From Taiwanofungus camphoratus (lineage: Eukaryota > Basidiomycota > Agaricomycetes > Polyporales > Taiwanofungaceae): a stretch of 64,000 bases of DNA. The stretch covers positions 2,356,001 to 2,420,000 of the forward strand of contig CP021220.1 of assembly GCA_003999685.1 (NCBI GenBank), written 5' to 3'. The position numbers were made by a program, and so were the translations under genes. The notes beneath the pieces were generated by a model, which had not been told where the DNA came from, made no database searches, and worked only from the letters and a program-made list of their open reading frames with translations. Below are positions 40,672 through 53,012 of the stretch, in pieces; position 1 is the first letter of the stretch; each line of letters starts with the position of its first letter.

Positions 40672-41327
40672 TTAGGCCTGGCTCATGTCCTTGTTGACCT
40701 AGACACAAGCCTGTTGGATAATGCAGCATGTAAAAATTTACGCGGACGTACATGAGGGTTGAAGAAAAGGGAGTTCATTCCCCAAGGGAAGGGACCGCAT
40801 GCTAAGAGATAGTCAGTACAATGCCGTATGGATAACAGGGGAGGATGACATACGACGCCTATTCAAGTACTCATACTCAGGCAGCTCGGGCAGCTTACCG
40901 TCATGCTCGGCCTTGATGTGCTCCTGATGAGCAGCATGCTCGGCCTCGACGTTACGCACCCAAAGCGCAGTGACGGCAACTGGGAATAAGAGTTATGGCT
41001 AGCATCCGCCGAATGCGCTGGAACACGTACTGGCAGGAAGACAAACGTAGAAGCTGTGGTCAGGATAGAGATATTATGTACTATACTAGTTCTCTGAGTA
41101 GGCCAATCACCTACCTGACCCTGCGCCAGAGGTTAGCGGTCTCTGCCACCGTGTGTGTCAATTTCACTTCTAATGCGCGAAAACCGGGAAGTCTTACCAG
41201 CGGCATGCGCCTTCAGAGCGGCCTGCTTCTCCGCCCAGTCGGTCTTCATGAGCTCCCCCGTGGTGTTGGCATATCCACGAGTGCGAGGAAGCGCACGCAA
41301 AAGTGCACGACGAGCTAGCATCGACAT
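40672..41327 (-). CDS. COX13: Cytochrome c oxidase subunit VIa (Cox13)
   Basis: Nuclear-encoded regulatory subunit of respiratory complex IV. Six exons: 41198-41327, 41115-41142, 41031-41053, 40854-40979, 40752-40801, 40672-40698; 127 aa. The N-terminus (MSMLARRALLRALPRTRGYA) is a matrix presequence. Then come a charged segment, one membrane helix (VSFYVCLPAIAVTALWV), EAEHAAHQEHIKAEH, ELPEYEYLNRR and the family end PFPWGMNSLFFNPHVN. Splice phases were fixed by this last motif. A second in-frame ATG two codons in cannot be excluded as start. Its start lies 161 bp from the divergent RPN2 start. Confidence 0.94.
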
Positions 41328-41488
41328 CGAGATGGTGAATTTACTGGTAGAAGGACGAACACGGAAGAGAACGCGACTCTTGAGGCAGGCGGATGGGAAC
41401 GGCTTACGTCATACGCTGCACGTGGTGCACACGCACTGACGCGTCTCCCAAAAGTCGAAGAGGTTACAAGTCTACTACACCGTCAGAC

Positions 41489-44400
41489 ATGGTTGCGCGT
41501 CCTCAGTCCTCTGCCGCGGGTGTGCTCGCGCTGCTCTCAGAGCCCGAACCTCTACTCAAACAGCACGCGCTGAAGGCTCTGAACACGCTTGTTCCGCAGT
41601 TCTGGGCCGAAATCTCAGAACACATTACTCTCATGTGCGTACGCAAGTAAGTGCCTTTTCAAGTTGACTGTTCTGAATGTCGGTCCTATTCAGCGAAGCA
41701 CTCTATGAGAGCGACGAGCTGTCTAAGGAGGCGCATGATGCGGCTGCACTGCTTGTAAGCCAAGTCTACTATTACCTGGGAGAATATGAGGAAGCCCTGT
41801 CTTTCGCTCTCGGCGCGGGAAGTGCGTTCGAAGCGCACAGTCGCGCTTCAGGAGCGGGAGAATATGTAGAGACCATAGTTTGTAAGTCGGATGGATTGCT
41901 TTTCGCGTGTACAGATCTAACGGATTCTCTTGCGTCGTAGCGAAGGCCATTGACCGGTATATCCAAGCACGGTCTCCCGAGCAGCCAGGAATGGAACCGA
42001 AGATTGACCCCAAGTTACAAGGCATTATTGAGGGCATCTTCAGACACTGCATCGACGATGGGGAGTACAAACAGGTAACTGACAAGCTAATCCACACGAA
42101 ATATGTTGTTAACGTTTAACCCGCTCACAGGCAATGGGTATCGCCCTGGAATCTCGGCGCCTCGACGTGGTCTCGCACATATACGAACGCACGCGCGATA
42201 CTAGCTTGCTCTCTTACGCAATGGACGCCGTTCTAGACACTGCTTTTCCGCTCGCATACCGTGACCAGGTCCTCAAATTTCTCCTTCCCCTCTTTCCTCC
42301 ACCAACGAGTGACACGAAGTCACCTCATGTTTACTCTTTAACTCGGCTATTAGTCACGCTGAGTTCGCCTGAGCTGACCGTTCCGCTTTTGACTTCGCTG
42401 GTGCCGAAGGAGAACCTCCTTGCCTACCAGATCGCCTTTGACCTGGTCGAAGGTGGTGCCCAGGACTTTTTAGAAAGCGTTCGAAAGGAGTTGCCGGAAG
42501 GTGAAGGGGTGAGTTTTCCGTTTTGTCGAGTGGATAGGCTCGCATTGACTTTGAGCATCGTATAATAGGAAACCAAAGCAATTTACGACAAGCTACGGAG
42601 AATTCTACTTGGGCAAGAATCTATCAAATTGTACCTAGCATTCTTGAAGCGTAACAACAAAGTTGACATGCTGATCTTGAAAAATACGAAGGTAGGTTGA
42701 GAGTTCTCACATGCATCCAGCTACCGCTAACTCGCTCTGACTTTGTGTAGGATTGTTTGGAGCCTCGTTCGTCTATATATCACACCGCTCTCACGTTCCA
42801 GAACGCATTCATGCATGCTGGGACTACTTCCGACATCTTTCTTCGAGAAAATCTTGAGTGGCTTGGTCTTGCATCAAATTGGTCAAAGTTCTCTGCTACC
42901 GCAGCTCTTGGTGTCATTCACAAGGGACATTTCGAAGAGAGTATGAACATTCTTGGCCCATACCTCCCTACTCCCGGAAACGCAGACAGCGGTCTCCCCG
43001 GTGCGCAGTACTCAGAAGGAGGTGCGCTGTATGCTCTCGGTCTTGTCAATGCTGGGTGCGGAAGTGGTAGACACGTGGAAGAGTATCTGCGAAACACCTT
43101 GAAGTCATCGCAGAGCGAAGTCGTTCAGCACGGAGCGGCTCTGGGATTGGGTGTTGCTGGAATGGGAGGAAAGAATGCCGAGACATATGACGAGCTGAAG
43201 CAGGCATTGTTTAATTCAGATTCTGCGGTTGCCGGTGAGGCAGCGGGCTATGCTATGGGGTTAATTATGCTCGGCACTGCGGATGCATCTTGCGTTGAAG
43301 AAATGCTGCAATATACAAGGGAGACTCGTCATGAGAAGATCATCCGTGGTATCGCCATTGGCCTTGCCTTCATATTCTACGGAAGACAAGAACAGGCAGA
43401 TGAAATGGTAAAAATTCTCATGGACGAGAAAGTAGGAGAATTTGAGTTCCCCGTGTTTACCATTTACTCATACATTGTCTAGGATCCCATCTTACGATAC
43501 GGCGGTGTCTATACTCTTGCACTCGCGTACGCCGGCACATCAAATAATGACGCCATCCGTAAACTGCTGCATATTGCAGTTTCGGATACATCAGACGATG
43601 TCAGGAGAGCCGCCGTGACATCTCTCGCCTTCTTACTTTTCAAGAATCCTTCTCAAGTTCCCCGAATTGTACAGCTACTGAGTGAGAGTTACAATCCTCA
43701 TGTTCGGTGCGGTGCCACACTCGCTTTAGGTATCGCCTGTGCAGGCACTGGACTGCAGGTAAGTTGTTGCACGATACAGTTTATGATGCCTTTCTGATAT
43801 ATGTTGCAATACAGGATGCGGTTGAGATCTTGGAGCCAATGACCAAGGATAGTGTGGACTTCGTGCGCCAAGGTGCTTTCATAGCGCTTGGTATGGTTCT
43901 TGTTGAACAATCCGAAGCATCCACACCGTCGCTCGCGTCCACGCGCGCCTTGTATGCGAAGATCGTCGCGGACAAGCATGAGGATCCAATGGCTCGCTTC
44001 GGCGCGGCTTTGGGACAGGGCCTAATCGATGCAGGCGGTCGCAATGTCACCATCAGCTTGCAGAGCAGGGCTGGAAGCCGCAACACAAATGCCATAGTTG
44101 GCATGGTGTTGTTCTGCCAGTTCTGGTATTGGTATCCATTGGCCCATTGTGCATGCCTGGCCTTCGACCCCACTGCAATCATAGGTTTGGACGGGACTTT
44201 GCAGGTAATGATGTTGCACATCTTCTTTATGGGTTATGCTGAAAGGTTTACAAGGCGCCGAACTTCGAATTTATTTCTAATGCACGACCTAGTCTCTTCG
44301 CTTACCCTACTCCGACAAAGCCGCCGAAGAAGGAAACCGTGACAAAGGTCGCTACCGCTGTCCTCTCCACCACAGCAAAGGCCAAAGCGAGGGAGAAGAA

Positions 44401-45042
44401 AAGAGCGGCCGACCAGGGCGAAGCTATGGAGACGGTAAGTGTCGCACCTAGAGGACATCAGCTCCATGTAAGCTAAACTAGAAGCAGGACGAGAAGCAGG
44501 AGCCGAAGAAGGACGCCGATGTTGAAATGAAATCTGACGAACCATCATCTTCAACAGCAAAACCCAACCGTAGGGAACCTTCCTCCGAGAAATTAGCCAA
44601 CTTTTCTCGAGTGGTACCTACTCAGATGGCCTACGTCAGCTTCCCCCCTGATGGACGATACCAGCCAGTAAGGACTGTGTCAACTCGCAATGTATCAAGC
44701 ACAAAGGGGTCAGTTGGTAGCAAGTCTTCGATCACATCAGGCTTCACATCCGAAAGAAACGCCAGTGGCGGCGGAATACTAATACTAATCGATCAACGTC
44801 CTGACGTGGAACCAGATTATATAGAATTCGAGACACAAACCATCATTGCAGCGAATCAAGCTGTCCCCGTCACGGCCGACCGCTTGATACGTGTGCCTGA
44901 GGGACGTCACATCTCGCTGAACGAGAATGCCCCCGAAGCCGAACCCCCTGAGTCATTTGAAGTATGTCTCTGATTGCTGTTAATGAATGTAGTGGCTGAC
45001 GTTTGGCTCTGATCCCAGTATCCTTTCGATAATGATACATAA
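41489..45042 (+). CDS. RPN2: 26S proteasome regulatory subunit Rpn2
   Basis: Largest non-ATPase subunit of the 19S base, a scaffold for Rpn13 and the lid. Eleven exons: 41489-41634, 41694-41881, 41941-42074, 42131-42508, 42569-42691, 42751-43431, 43483-43758, 43815-44204, 44246-44434, 44488-44961, 45019-45042; 1000 aa. Helical N-terminal part, then proteasome/cyclosome repeats such as [86 protein letters not shown] and [17 protein letters not shown] Lys/Glu/Ala-rich segment precedes the C-terminal beta-sandwich. The tail ends in FEYPFDNDT; in other species the extreme C-terminus of Rpn2 is the Rpn13-binding site. The last coding exon is 24 nt. Confidence 0.97.
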
Positions 45043-45327
45043 TTGTGCTGTGTACGTATGCATGTTGACGGACTTGTTAGCAATGAGCATGGTGGCAATT
45101 CATTGTTTTCCCGGGTGGATGGCGAGTTGTCACCGAGCAGCGAGCTTAGAGTCACTCTCATAACTTCAAGAAGGAGTAAACTGTTACGCGTCATCTCTTT
45201 CTCAGTGAAATTGTATTGATGCCGCAATTCTCACAAATGTTGTCGTGATCGCACATTCTATTGATAGAGCAATCGCTAAATGTTCCAAGGTATGCTTTCA
45301 GGCGGTTGACCACTACTTGTCATCACC

Positions 45328-46419
45328 ATGCCACCCACTACTGCTGGTCTTACTCGGATTGCAATACTAGATGATTATCAAAATGTCGCCTTCACCAGCG
45401 CAGACTGGTCCCCAATTCAGGACCGCATTTTGATCAACTCGTTCTCCGACACCATTGCGGATGAGGATGCCCTTGTAAAACGGCTAGAACCCTACTCCAT
45501 TGTATGTGCTATGAGAGAACGAACGAAATTTTCAGCTTCTTTGCTGGACAAGTTACCCAACTTGAAACTGATAGCTACGACGGGGATGCGAAACGCTGGG
45601 ATTGATGTCGCGTATGCAAAAAGCAAGGGGATAGAGGTTTCGGGTACTTCCACGCAGGGAAACTCTACTTTGGAGCACATATGGGCCTTGATACTAGCCA
45701 CTGCTAGGTCCCTCGCCATCGAGGATGCTAATGTGAAGATGAGAAAGGTCCCTTGGCAGTCTACAATACCCATGGGGCTGGCCGGAAAGACCTTGGGTTT
45801 GGTTGGAGTTGGGAATTTGGGTTCCAAAACTGCGAAGGTAGGTCGTTCTTATAAAACACCCAGCCCGCTGCACTGTTGAGCATGCGGAGCAGGTTGCCAG
45901 GGTCTTTGACATGCAGATCATAGGCTGGTCGCCTAACCTCACTCCAGACCGCGCAGCCAAAGCAGGTGTCACTTTTGTAGCGTCCAAGGAAGAGCTCTTC
46001 AGACGCTCCGACATCATATCCGTTCATATGGTGTTGTCTAGTCGTACTCATCATATGATCACTGCTGAAGATCTCGCTCTGATGAAGCGCACTGCCTTCT
46101 TCATCAACACGTCTCGCGGTCCTCTTGTAGAGGAGACAGCACTTGTTGAGGTGTTGAAGCAAAGGAAGATCGCCGGCGCCGGGTTGGACGTATTCGAGAT
46201 CGAGCCGTTGCCTTTGGACCATCAGCTACGGAAACTGGACAATGTAACTTTGACTCCTCACATGGGCTACGTGAGCGATTCCAATTACGAGGTAAGCCCA
46301 GTGCTTTGTGACTAAACCAGAATGTGCTTACACGAAGACAGGTATTTTGGACGCAGACGGTCGACAATATCGCCAGTTTCCTTGACGGTAATCCACAGCG
46401 AGTGATACACACGCAATAG
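45328..46419 (+). CDS. D-2-hydroxyacid dehydrogenase (NAD-dependent)
   Basis: Member of the D-isomer-specific 2-hydroxyacid dehydrogenase superfamily. Three exons, 45328-45837, 45893-46291 and 46342-46419; 328 aa. The catalytic domain shows LKLIATTGMRNAGIDVAYAK and TSTQGNSTLEHIWALILA, the Rossmann fold has TLGLVGVGNLGSKTA, and the active site carries INTSRGPLVEETAL (Arg), AGLDVFEIEPLP (Glu) and LTPHMGYVS (His). No targeting peptide is apparent. The closest class is the generic fungal glyoxylate/hydroxypyruvate reductase-like group; the substrate is not resolved. AATAAA at 46577-46582 may be its poly(A) signal. Confidence 0.92.
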
Positions 46420-46825
46420 CCATACCACATACATCTACTAAGGGGGCCATCGACTCTGGCAGATAGTAGCTACATGCTTCGGCATTTCGACAATTTGGAA
46501 GCGTTCACCTTTAACAGACGAAGCTAGAGGCTTACGCTCAGATAAAATTCGCTGGGTATAACAGTACAGTGTGTAAAATAAATTGTGCGCCTTTTGAAAG
46601 AGACATTGAGAACATTTTTGGGTTGGCGGCTGTGTTCAGGCCTGCCTTGTGGTCTGCTCGTGTCCAAAGAATCTGGTCACAAATCACACTGTGATCGTGC
46701 CCATGTGACCGTGACTGGTGGCCACGCGCTAGGCTTTGTCGATGTCTGAGGGTGAGGGCTCCTGTTCTGCGCGTCTTTTCTCTTTTGCGATAGTACTTAG
46801 ACCATCTTCACTTATCTTTGCCATC
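46420..46825. other. Intergenic, dehydrogenase to importin alpha
   Basis: 406 bp holding the dehydrogenase 3' UTR (AATAAA at 46577-46582) and the importin alpha promoter. No other feature recognised. Confidence 0.55.
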
Positions 46826-48720
46826 ATGGACTCGTCTCGTTTGGCTCATCGCAAAAACGGTAAGTATACAGCACAACCTCATGGCTTATGTACAAATTCG
46901 CGTAGAGATAACTGACTGAGAAGCAACTCCACAGACTACAAAAACAAAGGCGGCCTCAAGCAAGAAGACTTGAGACGTAGACGCGAGGAACAACAGGTTG
47001 AAATTAGAAGGCAGAAAAGGGAGGAAAACATCACCAAGAGGAGAAACTTCCTTCCTTCCGCAACTGGTGATTCAGATGAAGAGGCCGGCGCGACCACTTG
47101 GGAGAGCCCGGCAAGCATTTTGCTCTTGATATCTCCTTCAGAGTCAGGGCTAACGGTGTCTTATAGTTGGCTGAGGATATGATTGCGGGTGTCTTCTCCG
47201 ATGTCCCCGATCGTCAATTGGACGCGACGACCAAATTCCGCAAACTCCTCTCAAAGGAAAAGAATCCTCCGATCGAACGCGTCATTGAATGCGGCGTTGT
47301 TCCTCGCTTCGTCCAATTTTTGCAAGGAGACAACCCTATGCTTCAGGTCCGCCGAACTGCTGTCCTTGTTCTCGTTTTGCGCCGTTACTGAATTATTGGC
47401 CTAGTTCGAAGCTGCCTGGGCGCTTACCAACATCGCCTCGGGAACTGCAGAGCACACTCAAGTTGTCATCAATGCCAATGCTGTCCCAGAGTTCATCAGG
47501 CTACTCTCTTCTCCAGTCCTTGATGTTCGAGAACAGGCTGTCTGGGCTCTAGGAAACATTGCGGGTGACAGTCCGGTGTGCCGGGATTACGTCTTGCAAC
47601 AAGGCGCTCTGAGGCCTCTGCTGACTTTGTTGAGCGAGAATCATAAATTGAGCATGCTTCGAAATGCTACATGGACCTTGAGCAACTTTTGCAGGGGCAA
47701 GTCACCGCAACCAGATTGGGATTTGGTAAAGTTTCAAGCCCGTCTTAGTACCAATTTTTTTTTAACTTCATGCTTGTCAAGATTTCGCCTGCCCTTACAG
47801 TCCTTACCAAGTTGATCTATTCCCTCGATGACGAGATCCTGATCGACGCCTGCTGGGCAATTTCGTATCTCTCCGATGGGTCCAATGACAAGATACAGGC
47901 TGTGATAGAATCGGGTGTTTGCAGACGACTCGTTGATCTCCTCATGCACCCGTCGACGTCTGTACAGACCCCGGCACTCCGCTCGGTTGGTAACATCGTT
48001 ACCGGTGATGACTTGCAGACTGAAATAGTAATCACTTCCGGAGCCCTTCCTGCCCTTTTATCCTTATTGTCTTCCCCCAAGGAAGGCATTCGCAAGGAGG
48101 CCTGCTGGACAATTTCTAACATCACTGCTGGGTCCCCTCCTCAGATTCAGTCCGTCGTCGATGCGAACATCATTCCCCCTTTGATTAACATTCTTCAGAA
48201 CGCCGATTTCAAGACAAGGAAGGAGGCTTGCTGGGCTATCTCGAATGCCACCTCTGGTGGTCTTCAGGAGCCCTCGCAAATCCGCTACCTCGTCTCGCAA
48301 GGGTGTATCAAGCCATTGTGCGATCTTTTGACGATGATGGACAACAAAATCATTCAAGTCGCCCTCGACGGTCTCGACAATATTCTGAAAGTTGGTGAGA
48401 TGGACAAGCAGGCGGCTGGACCTGGTGCTGTGAACCAATATGCCCTCTTTGTTGAGGAGGCTGGAGGAATGGTTACCATCCACAACCTTCAGCAGCATGA
48501 CAATTTGGAGATTTACAAGAAGGCCTTCAACATCATGGACAAGTACTTTCCTGATGAGGAGGAAGTGGACGCTGGGATCAGCGCAGCGAATGTCGATGCA
48601 TCAGGTGCCTTTGCGGTAAGTGTCTCCCAATCGTTAAAACTCAGAGGTATACTAAACCTTTTTTAGTTCAACCAGGAAGGCGCTGCTCCACCTCCTGGCG
48701 GGTTCAGCTTCGGGCAGTAG
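46826..48720 (+). CDS. SRP1: Importin subunit alpha (karyopherin alpha)
   Basis: Adaptor that carries classical NLS cargo to importin beta. Six exons: 46826-46859, 46935-47110, 47167-47346, 47405-47725, 47782-48615, 48667-48720; 532 aa. The basic importin-beta-binding segment is at residues 8-55 ([18 protein letters not shown]). Ten armadillo repeats follow with the NLS-groove Trp/Asn pairs, e.g. [64 protein letters not shown] and [13 protein letters not shown]. The acidic C-terminus ends [10 protein letters not shown]. The second intron (47111-47166) appears to start GC (GCAAGC), since no GT donor restores ESP|LAEDM. Close to yeast Srp1 in length and order. Confidence 0.97.
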
Positions 48721-49104
48721 TGATTCGGTGGAGGTTCATCAGTGCAGACTTTTATTTTTTCGCTGCTGTCACTATTTGTTACCCCCAATGTCTTGTAGTT
48801 TCCCGTAGCTTTCTTTACATTCAGAATATCCAATGTGACCTCATCCCCGCCGCATCAGTTCTATCGTTCAGGTTTTTCCGGTTTTCTGTTATGCTACACT
48901 GCCACAAACAAATCCTTCTATGTACCTCCTGTATGATAGCATCTACCACAGGAAAGAGTGTGATACATGTCTGCACAAATCATATTCTGAACTTGTTACA
49001 ATGGCGTGCCGAAAAGCGACATTTGAAACATGAACAGCAAAATAGGGCCTGGTTTGCAGTTCCGCGTCCTTGTCGATCACGGCCGCTCTTCGACGTAGAC
49101 TGTC
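48721..49104. other. Intergenic, importin alpha to LSM5
   Basis: 384 bp. A long open frame runs through it on the + strand but matches nothing and overlaps the LSM5 start in another frame; treated as 3' UTR plus promoter. Confidence 0.5.
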
Positions 49105-49600
49105 ATGGCCTCTCAGATACTCCCGCTAGGTATGTCATTACGAGATAATGCAATGCTTGATATTCTGTTTTGATTCGGACCTGTAGAACTGATTGATAGA
49201 TGCATTGGCTCACGAATTTGGGTGATCATGAAGGGCGATCGTGAGTTCACTGGCATGTTGCTCGGTTTCGACGACTTCGTCAGTAAGTGGCAACATATAT
49301 GTGCCTGTCATAGCGATTTACCAAGGCCATCCGAACGCAGATATGGTATTAGAGGATGTGACAGAATAGTGAGCTCGTCTATTTTCTGGCCTAAACTTGT
49401 CTCACTCTCGCTGAATTTTTAGCGAGACGACACCGCAAGGTAGGAAACAAACAAAATTGGCTCAGACGCTTTTGAACGGGAACAATATCTGCATGGTACG
49501 CCCCCTTGTGTAGGGTCATCATGGCGTAACCGAACCTGAGGCCTGACCGCTTGTCGACTACTAGCTCATCCCCGGCAGTTCTGGACCTGAGGATGCGTAA
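49105..49600 (+). CDS. LSM5: U6 snRNA-associated Sm-like protein LSm5
   Basis: Subunit of the Lsm1-7 (mRNA decay) and Lsm2-8 (U6 snRNP) rings. Five exons: 49105-49129, 49187-49282, 49341-49368, 49423-49495, 49565-49600; 85 aa. Sm1 motif: [40 protein letters not shown]; Sm2 motif: [12 protein letters not shown], where NGNN replaces the RG of canonical Sm proteins as expected for LSm5. It starts MASQILPL. Exon 3 (28 nt) supplies NMVLEDVTE. The family-typical length and ending GPEDA support the splice choices. Confidence 0.95.
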
Positions 49601-49950
49601 CAGATCTTTATACAGGAACTGCAAACCTCTAGCTGCCATTCCGGAGATATCTGCATCGATACCACTCTGCGAATCCTCCGCTGTTCACGCCAGACTAAGT
49701 GCTTTGACATAAAACGGTGGTGGAGGGAGATGTCCACTATGTATTAGATAGATAGTATTATCGCGTCTTTGCAGAGGCTGTATTTGTAGCATGATTTGGG
49801 CCTAAGGCCTCAAGTCCTATTCAACCCACGAGATCTTCTCTGCAAAATTGAATGACCAGCTCGCATCACAGTGACATGCGCGTTCTGTCACAGTGAGATG
49901 TCACGGTCTCCTTCAGCGCTCTTCATCCTGACCTTACAATTCTCTTCATC
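49601..49950. other. Intergenic, LSM5 to bS16m
   Basis: 350 bp between two rightward genes; 3' UTR and promoter, no recognised elements. Confidence 0.55.
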
Positions 49951-50340
49951 ATGGCTGTCCGACTACGGTTTGCCATGCACGGCCCACGCCATAACCGTAT
50001 ATTCCATATTGTTGCCATCGAACAGAGCATGCGACGCAACGCAAAGCCCATAGAGACGCTCGGCGTGTTCGACCCCCACCTCAGGCCTGGCGAGACCACG
50101 AAAAGGATCGAATGGAGCGTAGATAGAATCAAGTACTGGTTAGGCGTGGGGGCACAGCCGAGTAAGACATTGCAAAAGCTGTTTGACCTTGTAAGCAACG
50201 TCGCTCCCGCTTCTCAGAGCTGTAGCAGTTGAGCCAAATGACAGGGTAACATAACACCAAACCTCAAACATTCCAAACCGCACTTGTCTTCTACGGAACC
50301 AGACGTTGGCAGCTTGAAGGCCCCTCGTGGAGATTCATGA
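49951..50340 (+). CDS. MRPS16: Mitochondrial small ribosomal subunit protein bS16m
   Basis: Homologue of bacterial ribosomal protein S16. Two exons, 49951-50190 and 50245-50340; 111 aa. Conserved run: VRLRFAMHGPRHNRIFHIVA, then the family ETLGVFDPHLRPGETTKRIE, DRIKYWLGVGAQPSKTLQKL. The C-terminal 30 residues (after LFDL|GNITP) are variable. There is no long presequence; S16m often uses its own basic N-terminus for import. It converges on the ACBP-ankyrin gene, stops 237 bp apart. Confidence 0.94.
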
Positions 50341-50577
50341 CGAGATATTCTGATGGTATGCCACATCATGCACTGCGGACGCTACTATAGCAAGAGAAGG
50401 CAGTCGAGGAGGGTGCAAGAGGAGAATCAGGTTGAATGGCAGCTATTCGATATCACCACCGTTGCTTTGTGATGCATTCACAAACGGGTAGAGCAATGCT
50501 CAACATCTCACACGCCCATGCCAGGAGGCTAACATTTGTATATCTATTGATACATTAATTGGGTACGGTATTTTTGA

Positions 50578-51464
50578 TCAACCTGGTCTGAAACTCGTCG
50601 ATTCCAGCAACGCTACAATCTCATCATGTCCTGCGATCTGCGCCAATTCAAGCGCAGTAAAATCGTCCGAGTCCTTGAACATATGTGCCATCTTATATTT
50701 GAGCCCTCTCACCGGAAAGGATGGTTATATACCGACCTTGATGTCCTTATCACTGCCCCGACTAAGCAGCAGCTCTGCGACTTCAAGATTGCCTCGGTCG
50801 CATGCGAGATGCAGAGGAGTATATCCCTGCGCCACAGTCAATTTAGTACTTGGAGAACATAAGTTTCACTCACGTTTTCATCCGCCTCATTGAGGTTGAC
50901 ATCAACCTTAGCATCGAGGAACGACCTCATACCCTGGACATCACCAGAGATGGCGAGACGACTCATAGTGTTCTCTGCCTCCGCATGGCTCATGACGCTT
51001 ACCGAGTTACCCATCCCCTCTCCAACACCGCTTCCGTGCTCCTGCTTCACGGTATCCGAGTCGCTAATCCAGGTGTCCTCTTCCTCCTTTGGAGGAGCCT
51101 TGTCTCCTCTCCAGCTCAGACTCCGGGCAATTTCCAGATACCGACCTTCCGCGTCCGCACTGCGGTCGCCATAGGTCTGCGCTGTAGCATTCCAGGCATC
51201 CCATTTCGCACGCGCCGTCAGGTCGAAGATGGACGGGCGAGAGAGATTTGGGGCAGAAGAAACAGTGAGGTATTTGAAGAGCCCATATAGCTACTAAGAA
51301 AATGCCGGTACACGACACTGTTAGGAGTCCTCATTCAGGTAGTATAGCGGGACATGGACCTCTAGTTTCGTTGCGTTCGACACCTTGGACAGTGACGAGG
51401 CATTCGACAAGTACTGCGCCGCATCTTTGAAAGCCGCAGAGGGGACAATTGCCGCGGCCGACAT
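50578..51464 (-). CDS. Acyl-CoA-binding / ankyrin repeat protein (ACBD6-like)
   Basis: Four exons: 51360-51464, 50874-51290, 50737-50826, 50578-50673; 235 aa. The N-terminal acyl-CoA-binding domain includes KLELYGLFKYLTVSSAPN, SRPSIFDLTARAKWDAW and YLEIARSL, with the Tyr and Lys positions that contact acyl-CoA. An acidic linker leads to two or three ankyrin repeats (GYTPLHLACDRGNLEVAELL, FTALELAQIAGHDEIVALL). This domain pair is that of animal ACBD6, which binds long-chain acyl-CoA and supports N-myristoyltransferase. The start at 51464 is the first ATG before the domain; a longer upstream frame is hydrophobic and ignored. Confidence 0.92.
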
Positions 51465-51585
51465 AAACGAAGATACCGAATCGATAAACAACTCTAAGCA
51501 ACGTCTGAAGCTCTGGATTACGTAAATGGCATGGGACACTAGTAGTAAGAGGGCATAGGACACTAAGAGATAGCGACGCGCGTGT

Positions 51586-53012
51586 CTAAACAAGGCCGGC
51601 AGCTTGCAGAGCCTGACCAACAGTGTGAACATTTGGTCATACAGTTAGCAATTTCTGACATACCTTCAACATCTCAGAGCCAATCTTAGCTGGACTATCC
51701 GTTACGTGAACACCGGCTCGCTCAAGAGCGGCGACCTTGTCCGATGCGGCACCTGGACAAGAGCAATGATGAGAATGCAAAGTACTTACAGCATGAGAAA
51801 CACGCACCCTTTCCGCCAGAGATGATAGCGCCTGCATGTCCCATCCGTCTGCCGGGGGGCGCAGTGCGTCCAGCGATGAACGCAACGGCGGGCTTGGGTT
51901 TGCTGCGTGTCTTGTTGTACTTCTCCAGGTACTCCGCTGCCTCCTCTTCCATCGACCCACCGATTTCGCCAATGATAACAATACCTATTGCACGTTCGTA
52001 ATTAGCGCTCCGCTCACGCAGCGGAGATGATGCCCTTACCTTCAGTCTTGTCATCTTCAAGGAAGAGCTTGACAACATCGATGTGTTTCGTTCCAGGGAA
52101 AGGGTCGCCGCCAATGCCCACACAGAGTGACTGACCCAGTCCGACTCCCGTAGTCTGAGCAACAGCCTCGTAGGTCAGCGTGCCAGATCGAGAGACGATC
52201 CCTGAATTGTCACTGTAGGTGAGCACGACGGGAGATCGAGCGTACAATAGACACGTACCGATCTTGCCGGATTTGTGAATATGGCCTGGTTGGATCCCCA
52301 TCTTGCAACCCTCTGGATTGATGATGCCGGGACAATTGGGTCCCACTAACCGTGATTTTGACTGGCTCTTGAGCGCGTGCATGACCTGTGCGAGTAGCGA
52401 TCTGCAGCCGGGCGAGGAAGCTTTACACGCCATACTCACCTTGATCTCGTCTGCTTGCGGGATGCCTTCAGTAATACAGACGATTAGACCAACTTCGTTC
52501 TCAATGGCTTCAATGATGGCGTCCGCGGCGAATGGTGGTGGCACATAAAGCACCGTGGCGTCCGGATGCGTCTCGCGGACAGCCTGGGATGGACATGAGC
52601 TGGCGAAGTGGGCCTGACCACCATGCACACACCTCTTTGACAGTGCCGAAGACAGGGAGGCCAAGATGCGTCTGGCCGGCCTTATTGGGCGACACACCGC
52701 CCACCATCCGCGTCCCATATTCAATCGCCTCCTTCACATGGAAAGTGCCCTGCCCGGCGACACGTCAGCCGAGTGACGCTGGGGAGCAGGAAGCACATAC
52801 CGTCTTGCCGGTGAAACCCTGGCACAACACCTTGGTATCCTTATGAATGAGCAGGTTCTGAATGCTGGCCTCATAACTGCGTCGAGCAGCAGACTGCGAG
52901 AACGTTCGACGTCCGGCTGTAATGGACAAGACCAGGTCAACAAGAGGAACGGTGACGGACGCGTGGAATATGCACCGATGGACGCCAGAGACTGGCCGGC
53001 ACGAGGAAGCAT
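51586..53012 (-). CDS. LSC1: Succinate-CoA ligase alpha subunit, mitochondrial
   Basis: TCA-cycle enzyme making NTP from succinyl-CoA, with the beta subunit. Nine exons: 52976-53012, 52801-52916, 52633-52749, 52440-52583, 52259-52385, 52040-52201, 51808-51984, 51664-51752, 51586-51612; 331 aa. Presequence [20 protein letters not shown], CoA-binding [70 protein letters not shown], and the phospho-histidine loop [16 protein letters not shown]. The last exon (27 nt) gives ALQAAGLV; reading past its donor would instead end in VCQKLLTV, so the spliced end is preferred by family similarity. Confidence 0.96.

Noticed and set aside
48720-49148. Open frame of about 140 codons after importin alpha
   Set aside because: Composition is irregular, it overlaps the LSM5 start in a different frame, and no motif is visible.
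51321-51632. Upstream hydrophobic N-terminal extension of the ACBP-ankyrin gene
   Set aside because: It starts inside the 3' end of LSC1, overlaps its last coding exon, and the family begins close to the ATG at 51464.
51637-51663. LSC1 ending in VCQKLLTV without the last intron
   Set aside because: Splicing at GTATGT to the exon 51586-51612 gives ALQAAGLV, which agrees with fungal homologues as I know them; the unspliced end does not.
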